Shown here one piece after another: positions 7,573 to 18,841 of a DNA stretch of 64,000 nucleotides (positions are counted from its first letter, which is position 1; each line of letters opens with the position of its first letter). The notes under the pieces were generated by a model. The model was not told the origin of the DNA, made no database searches, and worked only from the letters and a program-made list of their open reading frames with translations. The position numbers were made by a program, and so were the translations under genes. Source of the stretch: Arenicola marina (lineage: Eukaryota; Annelida; Polychaeta; Arenicolidae); NCBI GenBank assembly GCA_964019135.1, contig OZ025257.1, forward strand, positions 27,698,352-27,762,351, in the 5' to 3' direction.

Positions 7573-10500
7573 TTAACCCGCGCAAATTGTTTCCGAAATG
7601 TATGTCCATGCCCCTGTTAGCCTACGTTTTCCAGCTTGCGGTTTGAAGGAGCTCCATGTTTTTGCTTCGATGAAGAAAGTCCAGGATTTGGGAATTCGAA
7701 CGCCTACACCTCGACGTTGATCTGATTCTCGCCCGTGTCTCGTCTTAGGCTTGAATGGCTTGGACTTCGCCTCGGGCTCCACCTCGTCTGATGAATCGGT
7801 TGGCGTGGGACAAGGGAAGCTGTCCGCTCGACCTTCCGGATCACCTACGCCTTGACGTTGATCTGATTCTCGCCCGTGTCTCGTCTTAGGCTTGAATGTC
7901 TTGAACGTTGCCTCGGGCTCCTCCTCCTCTGATGAATCAGTTGGCATGGAACAAGGGAAGCTGTCCGCTCGACCTTCCGGATCACCTACGCCTCGACGTT
8001 GATCTGATTCTCGCCCGTGTCTTGTGTCAGACTTGAATGTCTTGGACTTCGCTTTTTGCTCCTCCTCCTCTGATAAATCGGTTAGCATGGGACAAGGAAA
8101 GCTGTCCGCTCGACTTTCCGGATCACCTACGCCTCGACGTTGATCTGATTCTCGCCCGTGTCTCGTCTTAGGCTTGAATGGCTTGAACGTTGCCTCGGGC
8201 TCCTCCTCCTCTGATGAATCGGTTGGCATGGAACAAGGGAAGCTGTCCGCTCGACCTTCCGGATCACCTATGCCTCGACGTTGATGCGATTCTCGCCCAT
8301 GTCTCGTCTTAGGCTTGAATGTCTTGGACTTCGCCTCGGGCTCCTCTTCCTCTGATGAATCGGTTGGCATGGGACAAGGAAAGCTGTCCGCTCGACCTTC
8401 CTGATCACCTACGCCTCGACGTTGATCTGATTCTCGCCCATGTCTCGTCTTAGGCTTGGATAACTTGGACCTAGGCTTGAATGTCTTGGACTTCGCCTCG
8501 GGCTCCTCCTCTGATGATGAATCGGTTGGCATGGGACAAGCTAAGCTGTCCGCTCGACCTTCCGGATCACCTACGCCTCGACGTTGATCTGATTCTCGCC
8601 CGTGTCTTGTCTGAGACTTGAATGTCTTGGACTTCGCTTTAGGCTCCTCCTCCTCTGATAAATCGGTTGGCATGGGACAAGGGAAGCTGTCCGCTCGACC
8701 TTCCGGATCACTTACGTCTCGAAGCTGATCTGATTCCTACCCGTGTCTCGTCTTAGGCTTGAATGGCTTGGACTTCGCCTCGGGCTCCTCTTCGTCTGAT
8801 GAATCGGTTGGCATGGGACAAGGGAAGCTGTCCGCTCGACCTTCCGGATCACCTACGCCTCGACGTTGATCTGATTCTCGCCCATGTCTCGTCTTAGGCT
8901 TGGATGACTTGGACCTAGGCTTGAATGTCTTGGACTTCGCCTCGGGCTCCTCCTCTGGTGATGAATCGGTTGGCATGGGACAAGCGAAGCTGTCCACTCG
9001 ACCTTCCGGATCACCTACGCCTCGACGTTGATCTGATTCTCGCCCGTGTCTCGTCTTAGGCTTGAATGGCTTGGACTTCGCCTCGGGCTCCTCTTCGTCT
9101 GATGAATCGGTTGGCGTGGCACAAGGGAAGCTGTCCGCTCGACCTTCCGGGTCAGCTACGCCTCGACGTTGATTTGATTCCCACCCGTGTCTCGTCTTAG
9201 GCTTGAATGGCTTGGACTTCGCCTCGGGCTCCTCCTCTGATGATGAATCGGTTGGCATGGGACAAGCGAAGCTGTCCGCTCGACCTTCCGGATCACCTAC
9301 GCCTCGACGTTGTTCTGATTCTCGCCCGTGTCTCGTCTTGGGCTTGGATGACTTGGACCTAGGCTTGAATGGCTTGGACTTCGCCTCGGGCTTCTCTTCG
9401 TCTGATGAATCGGTTGGCATGGGACAAGGAAAGCTGTCCGCTCGACCTTCCGGATCACTTACGCCTCGAAGCTGATTTGATTCCCACCCGTGTCTCGTCT
9501 TAGGCTTGAATGGCTTGGACTTCGCCTCGGGCTCCCCCTCTGATGATGAATCGGTTGGCGTGGGACAAGGGAAGCTGTCCGCTCGACCTTCCGGATCACT
9601 TACGCCTCGAAGCTGATCTGATTCCCACCCGTGTCTCGTCTTAGGCTTGAATGGCTTGGACTTCGCCTCGGGCTCCTCTTCGTCTGATGAATCGGTTGGC
9701 ATGGCACAAGCGAAGCTGTCCGCTCGACCTTCCGGATCACCTACGCCTCGACGTTGTTCTGATTCTCGCCCGTGTCTCGTCTTAGGCTTGGATGACTTGG
9801 ACCTAGGCTTGAATGGCTTGGACTTCGCCTCGGGCTTCTCTTCGTCTGATGAATTGGTTGGCATGGCACAAGGGAAGCTGTCCGCGCGACCTTCCGGATC
9901 ACCTACGCCTCGACGTTGATCTGATTCTCGCCCATGTCTCGTCTTAGGCTTGGATGACTTGGACCTAGGCTTGAATGTCTTGGACTTCGCCTCGGGCTCC
10001 TCCTCTGATGATGAATCGGTTGGCATGGGACAAGCGAAGCTGTCCGCTCGACCTTCCGGATCACCTACGCCTCGACGTTGATCTGATTCTCGCCCATGTC
10101 TCGTCTTAGGCGTTGATGGCTTGGACCTAGGCTTGAATGTCTTGGACTTCGCTTTGGGCTCCTCCTTCTCTGATAAATCGGTTGGCATGGGACAAGGAAA
10201 GCTATCCGCTCGACCTTCCGGATCACTTACGCCTCGACGTTGTTCTGATTCTCGCCCGTGTCTCGTCTTAGGCTTGAATGGCTTGGACTTCGCCTCGGGC
10301 TTCTCTTCGTCTGATGAATCGGTTGGCATGGCACAAGGGAAGCTGTCCGCTCGACCTTCCGGATCACCTACGCCTCGACGTTGATCTGATTCTCGCCCAT
10401 GTCTCGTCTTAGGCTTGGATGACTTGGACCTAGGCTTGAATGGCTTGGACTTCGCCTCGGGCTTCTCTTCGTCTGATGAATCGGTTGGCATGGGACAAGC

Positions 10501-13065
10501 GAAGCTGTCCGCTCGACCTTCCGGATCACCTACGCCTCGACGTTGATCTGATTCTCGCCCATGTCTCGTCTTAGGCTTGAATGACTTGGACTTCGCCTCG
10601 GGCTCCCCCTCTGATGATGAATCGGTTGGCGTGGGACAAGGGAAGCTGTCCGCTCGACCTTCCGGGTCAGCTACGCCTCGACGTTGATCTGATTCTCGCC
10701 CGTGTCTCGTCTTAGGCTTGAATGGCTTGGACTTCGCCTCGGGCTCCTCTTCGTCTGATGAATCGGTTGGCGTGGCACAAGGGAAGCTGTCCGCTCGACC
10801 TTCCGGGTCAGCTACGCCTCGACGTTGATTTGATTCCCACCCGTGTCTCGTCTTAGGCTTGAATGGCTTGGACTTCGCCTCGGGCTCCCCCTCTGATGAT
10901 GAATCGGTTGGCGTGGGACAAGGGAAGCTGTCCGCTCGACCTTCTGGATCACCTACGCCTCGACGTTGATCTGATTCTCGCCCATGTCTCGTCTTAGGCG
11001 TTGATGGCTTGGACCTAGGCTTGAATGTCTTGGACTTCGCTTTGGGCTCCTCCTTCTCTGATAAATCGGTTGGCATGGGACAAGGAAAGCTATCCGCTCG
11101 ACCTTCCGGATCACTTACGCCTCGACGTTGTTCTGATTCTCGCCCGTGTCTCGTCTTAGGCTTGAATGGCTTGGACTTCGCCTCGGGCTTCTCTTCGTCT
11201 GATGAATCGGTTGGCATGGCACAAGGGAAGCTGTCCGCTCGACCTTCCGGATCACCTACGCCTCGACGTTGATCTGATTCTCGCCCATGTCTCGTCTTAG
11301 GCTTGGATGACTTGGACCTAGGCTTGAATGGCTTGGACTTCGCCTCGGGCTTCTCTTCGTCTGATGAATCGGTTGGCATGGGACAAGCGAAGCTGTCCGC
11401 TCGACCTTCCGGATCACCTACGCCTCGACGTTGATCTGATTCTCGCCCATGTCTCGTCTTAGGCTTGAATGACTTGGACTTCGCCTCGGGCTCCCCCTCT
11501 GATGATGAATCGGTTGGCGTGGGACAAGGGAAGCTGTCCGCTCGACCTTCCGGGTCAGCTACGCCTCGACGTTGATCTGATTCTCGCCCGTGTCTCGTCT
11601 TAGGCTTGAATGGCTTGGACTTCGCCTCGGGCTCCTCTTCGTCTGATGAATCGGTTGGCGTGGCACAAGGGAAGCTGTTCGCTCGACCTTCCGGGTCAGC
11701 TACGCCTCGACGTTGATTTGATTCCCACCCGTGTCTCGTCTTAGGCTTGAATGGCTTGGACTTCGCCTCGGGCTCCCCCTCTGATGATGAATCGGTTGGC
11801 GTGGGACAAGGGAAGCTGTGCGCTTGACCTTCCGGATCACTTACGCCTCGAAGCTGATTTGATTCCCACCCGTGTCTCGTCTTAGGCTTGAATGGCTTGG
11901 ACTTCGCCTCGGGCTCCCCCTCTGATGATGAATCGATTGGCATGGCACAAGGGAAACTGTCCGCTCGACCTTCCGGATCACCTACGCCTCGACGTTGTTC
12001 TGATTCTCGCCCGTGTCTCGTCTTAGGCTTGGATGACTTGGACCTAGGCTTGAATGGCTTGGACTTCGCCTCGGGCTTCTCTTCGTCTGATGAATCGGTT
12101 GGCATGGCACAAGGGAAGCTGTCCGCGCGACCTACCGGATCACCTACGCCTCGACGTTGATCTGATTCTCACCCATGTCTCGTCTGAGGCTTGGATGACT
12201 TGGACCTAGGCTTGAATGTCTTGGACTTCGCATCGGGCTCCTCCTCTGATGATGAATCGGTTGGCATGGGACAAGCGAAGCTGTCCGCTCGACCTTCCGG
12301 ATCACCTACGCCTCGACGTTGATCTGATTCTCGCCCATGTCTCGTCTTAGGCGTGGATGGCTTGGACCTAAGCTTGAATGTCTTGGACTTCGCTTTGGGC
12401 TCCTCCTTCTCTGATAAATCGGTTGGCATGGGACAAGGAAAGCTGTCCGCTCGACCTTCCGGATCACTTACGCCTCGAAGCTGATTTGATTCCCACCCGT
12501 GTCTCGTCTTAGGCTTGAATGGCTTGGACTTCGCCTCGGACTCCCCCTCTGATGATGAATCGGTTGGCGTGGGACAAGGGAAGCTGTCCGCTCGATCTTC
12601 CGGATCACTTACGCCTCGAAGCTAATCTGATTCCCACCCGTGTCTCGTCTTAGGCTTGAATGGCTTGGACTTCGCCTCGGGCTCCTCTTCGTCTGATGAA
12701 TCGGTTGGCATGGCACAAGGGAAGCTGTCCGCTCGACCTTCCGGATTACCTACGCCTCGACGTTGATCTGATTCTCGCCCGTGTCTCGTCTTAGGCTTGG
12801 ATGGCTTGGACCTAGGCTTGAATGTCTTGGACTTCGTTTTGGGCTCCTCCTCCTCTGATAAATCGGTTGGCATGGGACAAGGAAAGCTGTCCGCTCGACC
12901 TTCCGGATCACCTACGCCTCGAAGCTGATCTGATTCCCACCCGTGTCTCGTCTTAGGCTTGAATGACTTGGACCTAGGCTTGAATGTCTTGAACTTCACT
13001 TCGGGCTCCTCCTCCTCTGATGAATCGGTTGGCATGGGACAAGGGAAGCTGTCGGCTCGACCTTC
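7573..13065 (-). repeat. Coding-frame tandem repeat, about 36 units of 47 or 55 codons
   Basis: On the minus strand this region is a tandem array of 141-bp units. A longer form has an extra 24 bp (RSKSSKPK or similar). Each unit pairs an acidic, Ser-rich block (PTDSSDEEEPEAKSK, with casein-kinase-2-like sites) with a basic block (FKPKTRHGRESDQRRGV) and ends GDPEGRADSFPC. All length differences are multiples of three, and one frame is kept over more than 5 kb apart from three nonsense substitutions near 12620, 12167 and 8735. The repeat proper stops near 7703. A unique tail (RIPKSWTFFIEAKTWSSF onwards) runs to the TAA at 7570-7572, towards the transposase. It was probably a disordered N-terminal region of the fusion protein. 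The nucleic-acid repeat itself is certain; that it was translated is inference. Confidence 0.8.
10121..11896. repeat. 888-bp block duplication inside the coding tandem repeat
   Basis: The stretch starting at 10121 recurs 888 bp later at 11009, with the same rare variants (for example GCTATCCGCTCG and the TTTGGGCTCCTCC form). The block spans six repeat units of mixed length. The near identity points to a recent tandem duplication by unequal exchange. Confidence 0.75.
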
Positions 13066-13227
13066 TGCATTAACCTGCTTTGCTAATTTATGCCTGGGTT
13101 TTCTTTTGTAGTTTGGCAGAATGTAGTCGGAAAAGCGTTTTTTCCTTGGGTCTATGCGGAGCCTGCCACGTGAACAGCCGGAACCTTCTGATACTGTCTT
13201 GCCGTAGTTATGGCGCAAATGTCTCTT
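13066..13227 (-). CDS. Basic N-terminal segment preceding the tandem repeat
   Basis: The frame of the repeat extends upstream for 54 codons of unique sequence, including RGRLRIDPRKKRFSDYI and NYKRKPRHKLAKQ, which is rich in Lys and Arg. No ATG is present in this frame, and an in-frame TAG lies at 13228-13230. That TAG could be the AG of a weak acceptor (ATATTAG|AAG), which would make this the start of an internal exon. A donor-like CAG|GTACCT at 13448-13449, with an open frame of the matching phase above it, is a candidate upstream exon. No function can be assigned. Confidence 0.45.
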
Positions 13228-13691
13228 CTAATATGTTTTCAGTTGTGTTCGTCTTTGCAGACAATGTTGCCACTCTAAACCCTTGCATAATTGTGCCAAT
13301 ATCCCCGACTCGCACTTCATTGATTCATTCCGAAGACGTAAACCATGTAACTTGCTTGTAATCTTTGATGTTAGTAAGCTAGGTACATTTCGCTTGGGAG
13401 GCATGATGCCATTAGCGACAGGTAGAAGACATGGTTAAATTTAGGTACCTGCTTTACCGCAATGCCAAACCTCTTCAGGTCTCTGTTTCCTCGAAGTAAC
13501 AGATAGCATACGTCCGTTGTCTTTGAAGGCCAGCACAAAAGAGAGCGTTGCCTTGCTTGGTCATTTTTAGTGTTACTTCGTGTGGTGCAGAGGGGGGACA
13601 CACTTGAATTCTGGTGATTTTGTCGAAAGTAATCGGTTTGCACGAGACGTTTCAGATATGGTCGCAAACAGTTTATACTTTATACACAATA

Positions 13692-13709
13692 TTTTTTTTT
13701 TTTTTTTTT
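13692..13709. repeat. T tract (18 bp)
   Basis: Eighteen consecutive T on the plus strand. It could be the A tail of a minus-strand retroposed fragment, but no SINE or LINE sequence was recognised next to it. Confidence 0.8.
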
Positions 13710-14965
13710 AAAGGAAATTTGGTCAATAAGTTGCCCTATAAAATGTAAAATCAGATACGGGGGTTACTTTATCTTTCACAAAGCGCTAAATAAACTGTTC
13801 CGAAATTTCACTATTTGTTACATGATACCTTTTACTGAAAAGTAAAAAGGGTTGCAAATGAACATGATTAGAAACTGAGGTCGGTGTCGCCGCGTTGTTT
13901 CGATCCTTTCTATTTAATACTCATGTGGAAACGTTGCCGGAATATTTTCATAAAACCACTATGGTTCTTTTTGAAGCCCCGCATTTTTCGGTAAAGGCAT
14001 CGATTCTTCATGTGTGAGTTAATAGCAAGTATCCAACCCCATATAGCGCCTACCATAGTGGTTAATATGTATATATGTTTTTTTTCAATAAAGCGTTCAT
14101 TGTCAAATCCAACTTAGAACACGTACAATAATATAGCTGTTGATATATATATAAATGAATAAATCAAATTTACATAGCACTACAACATAATGATGAAAAC
14201 ACGCCGCACAGTGTACGAAGTTTTCACTGTATGCGTCTTACGTTCCTTGGTTTAAAAAAACCCCTGAGAAGTGTTCTTTAAAAGAGGCATAATTTTTTTA
14301 CATTTCGCACTCAACCCGTATACGTTTATTAAGCTTTTCAAGTTTCCATAAATATACCGCAGACCACACGTACCATTACCATAATTGTTCAGTTCTTCTC
14401 TTTGCAGGTATAGTATGTATGCAAAATAGCTTACAGCCCTGATTTAGTTTCATTGCTGCTATGGCCGTACGCTAGCATCTTTTCTATGTGGAAGTGTCAA
14501 CCATTGCCCATTTATTAGGTTATTTGCTTACTTACTAAAGAATAGCGTATGCGGAATGTCATGTAGCACGTTGCATAAACTGTAGTGGTCTGATTTTCGT
14601 ATTCGCCATCGTTTTATTTTGTCCGTGCAAGCTAGTAGTATATCATGCAACATTTTATAATTTGACCTTGGCATTTTAAAATCATGTAAGTCTCAAGTCT
14701 TTAACTTTCCTAGCATAGAGAATATTGATATCTATGACATTTATATTATACTGATTTATAATATTCTTCCGGGAGTTTTCCTTTGTGTTTTTGATAATAT
14801 GTTGATAGTTTATGGTGGTTGCTTTTTGATTGCATTCGCTTATAATGTTTTTACAACAAAAGATTACTTTTTTTTCACAAATTGAGAACTATAGCGCATT
14901 TTGAAGTGGCCCCCGGTGTTCGTGAGTAAATTGTGTCAGCCTAGGTATTTTTTTAACATCAATAC

Positions 14966-15000
14966 TACCATGGCTTAACGTGTTACCATGGCTTCACGTG
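14966..15000. repeat. 18-bp tandem duplication
   Basis: TACCATGGCTTAACGTGT is followed directly by TACCATGGCTTCACGTG. It lies just outside the 0.7-kb fold-back element and has no evident role. Confidence 0.8.
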
Positions 15001-15018
15001 CCATATCAATAACATCAT

Positions 15019-15717
15019 CAGCTCGGCATGTATTTCTACCGCAGCCCATAAATACAACTCCTTCTTCGAAACTATGAATTGATGGTCGTGTACAATAGCA
15101 TTGAATCTGAAGGCTATTCATTTCTCACGATCGGGCCGCGAGACTTCAGTTAAGAAGGTATAGGAGGTATGCGTTAAAATATTTCTAGGCGATGAAGAGC
15201 AGAACTTTTAAAATATACAAGGAACAATCCGTCTTCAAAACACTCAAAATGTAAAAATAGCGTTCTAAATGGAGCCCTGCATCCGGGCTTCCGCGAGTTT
15301 CCCAAACAGCGAGTGACGTCTCACGTGCCTCCGCGGTAACAAAAATGTCGAGATCAAGTGATCGACTTAACCATTTCGCTGTCAAAATGTGCAGGGCATG
15401 GAGTAACGAAACACCAATTCGTCATTGAAAAACATGATAAAGGTAAAACGAGACCAGTTAAATGTTTTCGTATCACTTTTTGATCACCAACAGTTTTCAG
15501 TTTGAACCCTTCTGCCCTAAAAGTTCTGCTCTTCATCACCTCCAAATATTTTAACGCATACCTCCTATACCTTCTTAACTAAAGTCTCGCGGCCCGATCG
15601 TGAGAAATATATAGCCTTCAGATTTAATGCTATTGTACTAGATAACACGACCATCAATTCATAGTTTCGAAGGAGGAGTTGTATTTATGGGCTGCGGTAG
15701 AAATACATGCCGAGCTG
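15019..15717. mobile_element. Fold-back element with long terminal inverted repeats, non-autonomous, family not identified
   Basis: The left arm (15019-15210) and right arm (15518-15717) are inverted copies. They start CAGCTCGGCATGTATTTC and continue through CGCAGCCCATAAATACAAC, CTATGAATTGATGGTCGTG, GATCGGGCCGCGAGACTTC and GATGAAGAGCAGAAC. They differ by scattered substitutions and an 8-bp indel near 15640. A loop of about 307 bp separates them. Two short minus-strand frames overlap the loop, but neither shows a transposase motif. The CAG end is hAT-like, but no 8-bp target duplication is visible (AACATCAT against CCGAGCGG), so the superfamily is open. Confidence 0.8.
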
Positions 15718-16538
15718 CCGAGCGGGGAGAATCCCGTTGACGTGTGATGTCATAATGCCTCGTTTTCGTTTCCAAAGGACATGCAAAAGAACGTTAGTTT
15801 CTCAGTCGTTTTGTGCCGTCGTAGCAAATATTCGTCATTGTGATGGCGCAAAACACTGAAAAATATATCGTCTTTCCGTTTTGTGCGGCTATATTTCTGA
15901 ACTATTCTTGCTCATAGTGTTAGGCCTTCCTCAATGGACCCACCCCTCGCCGCCTGGCTCTTGCGCAGGTAGCCTGGTTCCCTGGCTCTGTCTTTGCGTA
16001 ACATAGACGTCACGCTTATATCAAAAATAGTGAGGATACTAGTGTGTGCAGAGATTCTAAACTCATCCCGAACACGTGCTTCGTATGTTTATCCCTAAAA
16101 TAAGTAAACGGAAAGTCTTGGCGAACGAGACATTGTAGCCCTATTGGCCGACAGTCAGTAACCAACTGCTTCACTTTGATCATTGCATGCGGAAACTGAA
16201 CCAAAGAAGCAAAGACAAGTTAACGCCTTAAATTTAGATTTCCCTCTTAATAATAGTAATAATCCGAGTTTTGCAAGGCGTCAGCCATTTCAGTCGCCCT
16301 TCATCAAGCTGTTTCATAACCCGTAATGAAATTTTACTGGCTGCTTCAGCTAATAAAATTGCATAACGTCGCGCTAACTCGCGCTAGTGTTATACTTTCC
16401 CAACGGTTCAGCAGAAAAAAGAAGAAGAAGCGAGTGCAACCTCAACAACCCAGGGGTCAACGCCATTTATTCGCGTGGCTAGCTAGGCCGGTATTCTTGG
16501 GATCGGGATAGGCTTATCAGTTCACAAACAACATATTT
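15718..16538. other. Unique flank before the satellite, no gene seen
   Basis: This stretch separates the fold-back element from the satellite edge. Short frames occur on both strands but show no motifs. No inverted or tandem repeat was recognised. Confidence 0.5.
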
Positions 16539-16793
16539 TGGTAGAGGCCAGATAGATGACACATGTCTCTGAAAGAGAGACACTGTTGGTTGGTACTTCG
16601 TTATACAGTGAGGTGGTTACATTATAACCAGAGTCTGCGCCCAGTTGAACTTTCCAGGGTCTCTTTGGGTTATATTGGGCTACAAAATAACATAGGTGAC
16701 ATAGCTACCTATGCCTTTGGGAATGTGGTAGAATCCAGAAAGATGACATATTTCGGCGAAAAATGGAATCTTTTCGACGGGTAAGGTTATACA
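16539..16793 (+). repeat. Diverged edge monomers of the satellite
   Basis: The first 69 bp (GGTAGAGGCCAGATAGATGAC onwards) align with the last third of a monomer. The next full copy (from 16608) has GTGAGGTGGTTACATTATAACC and a changed middle hairpin (GACATAGCTACCTATGCC). Both are clearly more diverged than interior copies, as expected at the edge of an array homogenised by unequal exchange. Confidence 0.8.
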
Positions 16794-18841
16794 ATGACCC
16801 GGTTACACTATAACCAGAGTCTGTGCCAAGTTGTACTTTCTAGGGTCATTTTGAGTTTTATTGGGCTACAAAATAACATAGATAGCATAGCTGTCTATGT
16901 CTTTAGGAATGTGGTAGAATCAAGAAAAATGACATATTTCGGCGAAAAATGTACTGTTTTCGACGCGTAAGGTTATATAATGACCCGGTTACACTATAAC
17001 CAGATTCTGTGCAAAGTTGTACTTTCTAGGGTCATTTTGGGGTATATGGGGGTACAAAATAACATAGGTGGCATAGCTCTCTATGCCTTTGGGAATGTGG
17101 TAGAATCCAGAAAGATGACATATTTCGGCGAAAAATGCACTGTTTTCGACGGGTACGATTATACAATGACCCGGTTACACTATAACCAGATTCTGTGCCA
17201 AGTTGTATTTTCTAGGGTCATTTTGGGTTTTATTGGGATACAAAATAACATAGGTGGCATAGCTCTCTATGCCTTTGGGAATGTGGTAGAATCCAGAAAA
17301 ATGACATATTTAGGCGAAAAATAGACTTTTTTCGACGGGTAAGGTTATACAATGACCCGGTTACACTATAACCAAATTTTGTGCCAAGTTGTACTTTCTA
17401 GGGTCATTTTGGGTTATATTGGGCTACGAAATAACATAGGTGGCATAGCTCTCTATGCCTTTGGGAATGTGGTAGAATCCAGAAAAATGACATATTTAGG
17501 CGAAAAATAGACTTTTTTCGACGGGTAAGGTTATACAATGACCCGGTTACACTATAACCAAATTTTGTGCCAAGTTGTACTTTCTAGGGTCATTTTGGGT
17601 TATATTGGGCTACGAAATAACATAGGTGGCATAGCTCTCTATGCCTTTGGGAATGTGGTAGAATCCAGAAAGATGACATATTTCAGCGAAAAATGGACTT
17701 TTTTTGACGGGTAAGGTTATACAATGACCCGGTTACACTATAACCAGAGTCTGTGCCAAGTTGTACTTTCTAGGGTCATTTTTGGGTTATATTGGGCTAC
17801 TAAATAACATAGGTGGCATAGCTCTCTATGCCTTTGGGAATGTGGTAGAATCCAGAAAGATGACATATTTCAGCGAAAAATGGATTTTTTTCGACGGGTA
17901 AGGTTATACAATGACCCGGTTACACTATAACCAGATTCTATGCCAAGTTGTACTTTCTAGGGTCATTTTGGAGTATATTGGGGTACAAAATAACATAGGT
18001 GGCATAGCTCTCTATGCCTTTGGGAATGTGGTAGAATCCAGAAATATGACATATTTCAGCGATAAATGGACTTTTTTTCGAGAGGTAAGGTTATACAATG
18101 ACCCGGTTACCCTATAACCAAATTCTGTGCCAAGTTGTACTTTCTAGGGTCATTTTAGGTTATATTGGGCTACAAAATAACATATGTGGCATAGCTCTCT
18201 ATGCCTTTGGGAATGTGGTAGAATCCAGAAAGATGACATATTTCGGCGAAAAATGTACTGTTTTCGACGGGTACGGTTATACAATGACCCGGTTACACTA
18301 TAACCAGATTCTGTGCCAAGTTGTACTTTCTAGGGTCATTTTGGGTTATATTGGGGTACAAAATAACATAGGTGGCATAGCTCTCTATGCCTTTGGGAAT
18401 GTGGTAGAATCCAGAAGGATGACATATTTCAGCGAAAAATGTACTGTTTTCGACGGGTACGGTTATACAATGACCCGGTTATACTATAACCAGATTCTGT
18501 GCCAAGTTGTACTTTCTAGGGTAATTTTGGGTTATATTGGGCTACAAAATAACATAGGTGGCATAGCTCTCTATGCCTTTGGGAATGTGGTAGAATCCAG
18601 AAAGATGACATATTTCAGCGAAAAATGGACTTTTTTTGACGGGTAAGGTTATACAATGACCCGGTTACACTATAACCAGAGTCTGTGCCAAGTTGTACTT
18701 TCTAGGGTCATTTTGGGTTATATTGGGCTACAAAATAACATAGATAGCATAGCAGTCTATGCCTTTGGCAATGTGGTAGAATCCAGAAAGATGACATATT
18801 TCGGCGAAAAATGGACTTTTTTGGACGGGTAAGGTTATACA

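Larger units (their letters stand above)
773..13227 (-). pseudogene. MULE transposase-USP deubiquitinase fusion gene, multi-exon, lightly damaged
   Basis: One minus-strand gene encodes, in order, a basic N-terminus, a long charged tandem-repeat region, a zinc finger with a DDE MULE transposase, a KKKRKV nuclear-localisation-like motif, and a full USP (peptidase C19) domain. MULE transposases cut and paste DNA. USPs remove ubiquitin from proteins. The large first exon ends at 5591 and is followed by eight exons (4105-4211, 3020-3181, 2642-2772, 2326-2463, 1659-1725, 1317-1350, 1049-1152, 773-859). All introns are GT-AG with matching phases. Disabling marks are three nonsense codons in the repeats (TAG near 12620, TGA near 12167, TAG near 8735), a TAA at 7570-7572, a frame change near 7525, a frame change near 6637, and a TAG at 2668-2670. 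Preserved splice sites and an intact catalytic triad suggest recent decay or possible assembly error. Terminal repeats were not found, so a mobile copy cannot be told from a captured host gene. Confidence 0.72.
13228..15018. other. AT-rich stretch, no firm gene
   Basis: On the minus strand an open frame covers 13449-13667, ends at a donor-like CAG|GTACCT and would join the next segment in phase. It has no ATG and no recognised motif, so it is only a candidate first exon. A separate ATG in good context (AAAATGACC, 13562-13564) opens a 29-codon frame. From 13.7 to 15.0 kb the sequence is strongly AT-rich with no supported feature beyond a T tract and a short duplication. Confidence 0.5.

Noticed and set aside
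9203-12160. Plus-strand open frames (NGLDFASGSSSDE type) over the first repeat array
   Set aside because: They are antisense shadows of the minus-strand coding repeat and break up with unit variants.
7700-13065. CRISPR array
   Set aside because: Units are contiguous tandem repeats without unique spacers, in a eukaryotic coding context.
4930-13410. Terminal inverted repeats of the MULE (for example TGGGAGGCAT at both sides)
   Set aside because: Ten-base matches at this distance are expected by chance and do not extend. One copy also lies inside intron 1.
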